Below are positions 13,110 to 16,851 of a DNA stretch of 16,851 bases, piece after piece. Location: contig JAVHYH010000046.1 of assembly GCA_031119155.1 (NCBI GenBank), positions 1 to 16,851 of the forward strand. Direction: 5' to 3'. The notes under the pieces were generated by a model. The model did not search any database. It worked only from the letters and a program-made list of their open reading frames with translations, and had not been told where the DNA came from. The DNA comes from Brevundimonas sp. Its GTDB lineage: Bacteria > Pseudomonadota > Alphaproteobacteria > Caulobacterales > Caulobacteraceae. The position numbers and the translations under genes are program-made. Position 1 is the first letter of the stretch. Every line of letters starts with the position of its first letter.

Positions 13110-14609
13110 ATGAACGACGGGATCAGATCTGGCGGCGCCGGGAAGGAGGTCTTCTCGCTCTGGCCGACACCGGACGACTTCGACCGGTCGCCCGGCGCGG
13201 CTGTGCCCGACTGGGTCGTCAACCGTCCGCCCCCCAACCGGCTCCCGGTCAGCCGCACCGAGATCGCCATCGGCGGCGCGCTGGGCGTGATGCTCCTCGG
13301 CGCCGCGCTGGCCCTGATCGCGGGCGAAACGCAGGCTTTCCTGTGGGGCGCGGGCGCGGTCATCCTCCTGATCGGCCTGATCCTGTCCCGGCGTCAGAGG
13401 CGCGCCGAGGCCGTCGAGGCCCACTGGCGCGCCACCCTGTTCGAACGCCCCGGCCTGTCCCTGTGGCGTGAAGACTGGACCGCTGTCGGAGAGGCGATCC
13501 GGGATCTGAAGCTGGCGGGGGTGCATGACATCGGCGCCTGGTACGCCGCGCGGCCCGACGAGGCGCGGGCGCTGCGCGGGCGGGTCATGGTCAAGGACGT
13601 GAACGCCTTCGCGGTCCGCATGATGGGCGCGGGATCGAAGGCGGACCTGATCGGCCCGCTGGACCGGCTCCTGCCGGACAGCGACCAGACCTTCGACCAG
13701 TGGCTGGTCGCCTTCGGACGCGGCGACGCCTTCTACCGGTCCGAGACCCATATCGTCCGGCCGGACGGTTCACATCTGGACTGCCTGTTCACCGCCGCCC
13801 TGCCCACCACCCTGGACGGCTTCCGGGACATCCTCGTCACCGCCCTGGACGTCACCGAGTATAAGCGGCTGCAGACCCGGCTGGTCGAGGCCCAGACGGA
13901 GGCGGCGCGGGCGTCCCGGATCTCCACCGTCGGCGCCCTGACGGCCTCCATCGCGCATGAGGTCAACACGCCGCTGGCGTCCATCCTCGCCAATGTGCAG
14001 GCGGCGCTGCGCTGGCTTCGTCGCGACACGCCCAATCTGCCGGAGGCGGAACAGGCGCTCGACCGGGCCGTGGTGGACGCCAGTCGGACCCAGGAGGTGG
14101 TCGGGCGAACCCGCGACTTCCTCAGCGCCTCACCCCCGGACGTGCAGCCGATCGACCTGGCGGAGACCGCGCGCATCGCCGCCATCCTGATCGACCGTGA
14201 GTTGCGGCTGCATGACGCCGCCGTGCATCTGGACGCCGCGGAAGATCTGCCCAGGGTTATGGCGGATCCGGTCCAGATGCAGCAGGTGCTGGTGAATCTG
14301 ATGGTCAACGGCCTGCAGGCCATGACCGCCGGCCCGGCGCCGCGCGATCTGAACGTTCAGGTGCGCGCGGTGGAGGACAGGGTCCAGATCGCCGTCACCG
14401 ATCACGGGCCCGGCGTGGCCCCGCACCTGCGCGCCGGGCTGTTCGAGCCGTTCATCTCGGGACGACCCGGCGGAATGGGCATGGGGCTGGCCATCTGCCG
14501 CAACACCGTCGAGGCGCTGGGCGGCCGCATCTGGCTGGAGACGCGCCAGGGCTCGGGCGCGACCTTCGTCGTCAGCTTGCCGGCGCCGGGCTCTGCTCCG
14601 GATGCGTAA
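13110..14609 (+). CDS. Membrane PAS-domain sensor histidine kinase (FixL/DctB-like catalytic part)
   Basis: Sensor kinase of a two-component system. In 499 residues: a cytosolic N-terminal stretch, two close membrane helices (about 51-71 and 76-93) with almost no periplasmic loop, a PAS-like region (about 105-252, ending DILVTALDVTEYKRLQ) and a short coiled coil. The H-box follows with H283 in ASIAHEVNTPLASI, then N-box N396/N400, G1 DHGPG (431-435), F-box FEPF (445-448) and G2 GMGMG (455-459). The lack of an outer domain suggests it senses something in the membrane or cytosol. ATGs at 12816 and 13041 are in frame, but the first lies inside the divergent gene and the second lacks a ribosome site; 13110 follows GGCGGGGGCG. 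The 163-bp gap upstream (12947-13109) must hold divergent promoters, which I could not place. The last 38 bp overlap the regulator gene on the other strand. Confidence 0.9.
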   Translation: MNDGIRSGGAGKEVFSLWPTPDDFDRSPGAAVPDWVVNRPPPNRLPVSRTEIAIGGALGVMLLGAALALIAGETQAFLWGAGAVILLIGLILSRRQRRAEAVEAHWRATLFERPGLSLWREDWTAVGEAIRDLKLAGVHDIGAWYAARPDEARALRGRVMVKDVNAFAVRMMGAGSKADLIGPLDRLLPDSDQTFDQWLVAFGRGDAFYRSETHIVRPDGSHLDCLFTAALPTTLDGFRDILVTALDVTEYKRLQTRLVEAQTEAARASRISTVGALTASIAHEVNTPLASILANVQAALRWLRRDTPNLPEAEQALDRAVVDASRTQEVVGRTRDFLSASPPDVQPIDLAETARIAAILIDRELRLHDAAVHLDAAEDLPRVMADPVQMQQVLVNLMVNGLQAMTAGPAPRDLNVQVRAVEDRVQIAVTDHGPGVAPHLRAGLFEPFISGRPGGMGMGLAICRNTVEALGGRIWLETRQGSGATFVVSLPAPGSAPDA

Positions 14610-15201
14610 GCCGGTCGGCCATCCGCACCCAGTCCGCCAGGGTGATCGCCTTCATCTTCTGCATGGCGGACTTGCGGTGGGTCTTGATGGTGGCCTCGCT
14701 CAGCGACAGTTCGGCCGCCGCCTGCTTGTTCAGCCGTCCCGCCGTGACCAGTGTCATCACCTGCCGCTCGCGCGGCGAAAGGCTGGCGTAGCGGCGCTCA
14801 AGGTCGGCGGCGTTCTCGCGTTCCCCCAGTCGCGCCTGATCGCGGGCGACCGCGGCGACGACCGCATCGAACAGATCCTGGTCCCGCACCGGCTTGGTCA
14901 GGAAGTCGATCGCGCCCGCCTTCATGGCGCGCACGCTCATGGCGATGTCGCCGTAGCCGGTCATGATGATGACGGGCTGGTGCAGTCCCTGCGCCGCCAT
15001 GCGGCCCTGCAGGTCCAGCCCGTTGCCGTCCGGCAGGCGCACGTCCACCAGCACGCAGCCCGCCCGCTCGCCCTTGTCGGCGGCCATGAAGGCTTCGATG
15101 GAGCCGTGCTCCATCGTCTCGTAGCTCATCGAGCGCAGAAGGCCCCGGAGGGCTTCCCGGAGCAGGCTGTCGTCATCGACGATGTGGATCAGCGGCGGCA
15201 T
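14572..15201 (-). CDS. FixJ-type response regulator (receiver + LuxR-type HTH), copy 1
   Basis: Transcription factor switched by phosphorylation, most likely by the adjacent kinase. The 209 residues hold a receiver domain (about 3-120) with acidic pocket D10/D11, phospho-acceptor D53 in LVDVRLPDGNG, T81 in IIMTGYGD and K103 in FLTKP, then a GerE/LuxR helix-turn-helix (about 138-200: LSPRERQVMTLVTAG..NKQAAAELSLSEATIKTHR). The start at 15201 fits the family N-terminus but has no good ribosome site. A GTG at 15228 or a longer frame cannot be excluded. The gene converges on and overlaps the kinase by 38 bp, and diverges from the AraC-family gene. It is clearly a paralogue of the regulator at 16313. 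Confidence 0.91.
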   Translation of the reverse strand: MPPLIHIVDDDSLLREALRGLLRSMSYETMEHGSIEAFMAADKGERAGCVLVDVRLPDGNGLDLQGRMAAQGLHQPVIIMTGYGDIAMSVRAMKAGAIDFLTKPVRDQDLFDAVVAAVARDQARLGERENAADLERRYASLSPRERQVMTLVTAGRLNKQAAAELSLSEATIKTHRKSAMQKMKAITLADWVRMADRLTHPEQSPAPAS

Positions 15202-15344
15202 GGCGAGCGTCGGTTGGGAGGCGGACACGGTCAGCTTGCACCAATCCGGCTGCGCTGTCTTTTCAAGGTTTGCGGTTTCCACCTCGCCCCGGGGTTGAAC
15301 GTCGGTCGCAAACGCGTTTCCCTTTCCGGCGTCGGGAGGGTCTG
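15202..15344. promoter_or_regulatory. Divergent control region between regulator and AraC-family gene
   Basis: This 143-bp spacer must drive both genes. It contains an inverted repeat GTTTGCG (15268-15274) / CGCAAAC (15307-15313), and each arm is followed closely by a GCG(G)TTTCC string (15272-15280 and 15314-15321). Clear -35/-10 pairs were not recognised. The repeats could be binding sites for the FixJ-type or AraC-type proteins; this is inference. Confidence 0.4.
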
Positions 15345-16235
15345 ATGGACGGCCACGGCGCGGCGAAATTCCGGGACGCCAGTCTTCTGGCGACATCAGC
15401 GGATCGGCCCTGGACGCTGATCGCCGCCGAGATACGCAGCCATGGCGCCGGCGAGATCGGCGCCTTCACCCCGCGCAACGCCGAGATCACCCAGATCCTC
15501 CGCGACGATCAATCGGCGGTGTCGTCCCGCTCCTCCGGCGGCGTCCGGCAGGAGGTGTCGGCCACCCCCGGCACGACCTGGCTCTGTCCGGCCGACATCC
15601 AGGAAGAGGCGACGCGCCTGTCCGCCGACATCCCCAGCGTCCTGCACGTCTACATCCCCCGGCACAGCTTCCTGCTCGGCGAAGTGGGCACGCTCGGTTT
15701 CCGGGCGCAGGACCTGCGCTATCAGGCCCAGGTCGACAATCCCCGCGTTCTGGACCTTCTCAGGCGCATCCGGTGCGAACTGGTCGGGGAGGGGGCCGCC
15801 GGCGGCCTGCGCATGGACGCGCTCGCGGTGGACCTGATCGCGACGCTGGCGGCGGATCATGCGGAGCAGGCGCGCCCCGACGTCCTGCACAGGGGCGGCG
15901 GGCTTCTCGATCAGCGGCGGCTGGAACGCGTTCTGGCCTACATCAACGACAATCTCGAACGCGACATGACCCTGACCGACATGGCCGAGGTCGCCTGCGT
16001 CAGCGTCTTCCACTTCGCGCGGGCCTTCCAGTCCAGCCTCGGCATCACGCCCCACGCCTATCTGAGCGCGCGTCGGCTGGATCGGGCCAAGCAGCGACTG
16101 GCCCATGGCGTCGACAGTCTGGGGGACATCGCCCTGGCCTGCCGGTTCTCAAGCCAGGCCAATTTCACGCGCGCCTTCACCCGCGCCGTCGGGGTCAGCC
16201 CGGGCCGCTATCGTCAGGCGACGGCGGCGACCTGA
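15345..16235 (+). CDS. AraC-family transcriptional regulator
   Basis: Ligand- or partner-responsive transcription factor. Of 296 residues, the N-terminal part (about 20-175) resembles the cupin-like sensing domain of AraC proteins (TTWLCPADI, VLHVYIPRHSFL). The C-terminal part (about 190-290) holds the two helix-turn-helix motifs, MTLTDMAEVACVSVFHFARAF (about 208-228) and SLGDIALACRFSSQANFTRAF (258-278), and the usual closing GVSPGRYR. GGGAGGG stands just before the ATG at 15345 and decides the start. It diverges from the first FixJ-type regulator and is followed, 77 bp on, by the second one, probably in one transcript. Its likely role is in the same control circuit as the kinase and the two regulators; possible targets include the exported hydrolase pair. 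Confidence 0.93.
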   Translation: MDGHGAAKFRDASLLATSADRPWTLIAAEIRSHGAGEIGAFTPRNAEITQILRDDQSAVSSRSSGGVRQEVSATPGTTWLCPADIQEEATRLSADIPSVLHVYIPRHSFLLGEVGTLGFRAQDLRYQAQVDNPRVLDLLRRIRCELVGEGAAGGLRMDALAVDLIATLAADHAEQARPDVLHRGGGLLDQRRLERVLAYINDNLERDMTLTDMAEVACVSVFHFARAFQSSLGITPHAYLSARRLDRAKQRLAHGVDSLGDIALACRFSSQANFTRAFTRAVGVSPGRYRQATAAT

Positions 16236-16246
16236 ACGCGCCCGCC

Positions 16247-16264
16247 TTCATCCTTTTGGATGAA
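16247..16264 (+). promoter_or_regulatory. 7-bp palindrome between AraC-family gene and second regulator
   Basis: TTCATCC (16247-16253), loop TTTT and GGATGAA (16258-16264) form a perfect hairpin 11 bp after the AraC-family stop codon and 49 nt before the TTG start of the next gene. It may be a protein-binding site, or an RNA hairpin that sets the ratio between the two genes. No T-run follows it, so it is not a standard terminator. Confidence 0.4.
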
Positions 16265-16312
16265 TGGTCCGGCCTGCGGAGACATGGCACCCTCCGCCGG
16301 GGAGGGACCGGA

Positions 16313-16851
16313 TTGCTCGAGCCTGTCATTCATGTGGTCGATGACGATCAGCCTGTGCGCGAGGCCGTGCAGGCTCTGCTCGAATCCGTCGGACTGGCGG
16401 CGCGCGGCTATGGCTCGACGTCAGAGTTCATCGAGGGGCGCGGCTGGGCCGCCCCCGGTTGCGTCCTGCTGGACGTGCGCCTGCCCGGCGGCAGCGGCAT
16501 GGAGTTCCACGGCCGGATGGCCGGGCTGGGCATCCATCTGCCGGTCATCTTCATGACCGGGCACGGCGACATCCCCATGTCGGTCCAGGGCATGAAGGCC
16601 GGGGCGGTCGACTTCCTGACCAAGCCCTTCCGCGATCAGGATCTGCTGGACGCCGTGTCGGTGGCGCTGGACCGGGACCGCGCGCGCCGCGCCTCGGATG
16701 CCGACGGCGACGACCTGCGCGCCCGCTATGCGACCCTGTCCCAGAGGGAGCGCGAGGTGATGCAGCGGGTCAGCGCGGGCCTGATGAACAAGCAGGTCGC
16801 GGGCGATCTGGCGATCAGCGAGGTCACGGTCAAAATCCATCGCGGCTCGGC
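16313..16851 (+). CDS. FixJ-type response regulator, copy 2, TTG start, 3' end outside window
   Basis: Second two-component regulator, 179 residues visible. Receiver domain with D10-D12, phospho-acceptor D54 in LLDVRLPGGSG, T82 in IFMTGHGD and K104 in FLTKP, then the beginning of a LuxR-type helix-turn-helix (LSQREREVMQRVSAGLMNKQVAGDLAISEVTVKIH). The frame has no usable ATG: the conserved EPVIHVVDDD is preceded by TTG-CTC, with a strong GGGGAGGGA 5 nt before the TTG. A GTG at 16334 is in frame but would remove the first strand. It aligns almost without gaps to the regulator at 14572-15201, including the shared DQDL-DAV after the conserved lysine, so the two arose by duplication. It is probably co-transcribed with the AraC-family gene. 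Confidence 0.9.
   Translation, partial: MLEPVIHVVDDDQPVREAVQALLESVGLAARGYGSTSEFIEGRGWAAPGCVLLDVRLPGGSGMEFHGRMAGLGIHLPVIFMTGHGDIPMSVQGMKAGAVDFLTKPFRDQDLLDAVSVALDRDRARRASDADGDDLRARYATLSQREREVMQRVSAGLMNKQVAGDLAISEVTVKIHRGS

Overview
The window looks like chromosomal DNA of a high-GC alphaproteobacterium, most probably of the Caulobacterales (Brevundimonas/Caulobacter type). This is inferred from the very GC-rich coding sequence, a promoter in front of the SRP RNA gene that fits the Caulobacter housekeeping consensus (TTGACGS, N10-14, GCTANAWC), an alphaproteobacterial-style DnaX with a glycine-rich linker, and the neighbourhood of a membrane cytochrome c gene and kdsB. No database search was possible, so genus-level assignment is an inference.

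Positions 1-7146 are core housekeeping DNA. A REPIN-like inverted repeat sits at the left edge. A membrane-anchored cytochrome c (minus) diverges from kdsB (LPS Kdo activation), which converges on nudC (NAD(H)/NAD-capped RNA pyrophosphatase). The SRP RNA gene (ffs) follows, then the replication/repair cluster dnaX - ybaB/ebfC - CPCC-type small cysteine protein - recR. A RutE-like nitroreductase in reverse orientation splits dnaX from ybaB. The convergent junctions kdsB/nudC and dnaX/reductase both hold the same unusual element: four 7-nt units of the form GRNTTAG on one arm and their complements on the other, directly against or overlapping the stop codons.

Positions 7147-11200 hold rmuC, then a probable three-gene unit (4-TM protein, 62-residue XRE-type repressor, multi-TM protein) behind a promoter framed by a nearly symmetric set of GACAAG/CTTGTC half-sites, then a secreted TraB/GumN-family protein.

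Positions 11210-16851 form an accessory-looking regulatory and export locus. On the minus strand lie a Tat-signal-bearing cofactor-free chloroperoxidase-type alpha/beta hydrolase and a predicted exported protein of unknown family, probably co-transcribed. Facing away from them is a membrane PAS/histidine kinase whose 3' end overlaps, by 38 bp, the 3' end of a FixJ-type response regulator on the other strand. That regulator diverges from an AraC-family gene, which is followed by a second, paralogous FixJ-type regulator (TTG start) running off the right edge. One kinase, two closely similar regulators and an AraC protein next to an exported hydrolase suggest a dedicated signal-response system. 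The input signal and the target genes cannot be read from the sequence.

No tRNA, rRNA, CRISPR array, transposase or prophage gene was seen.
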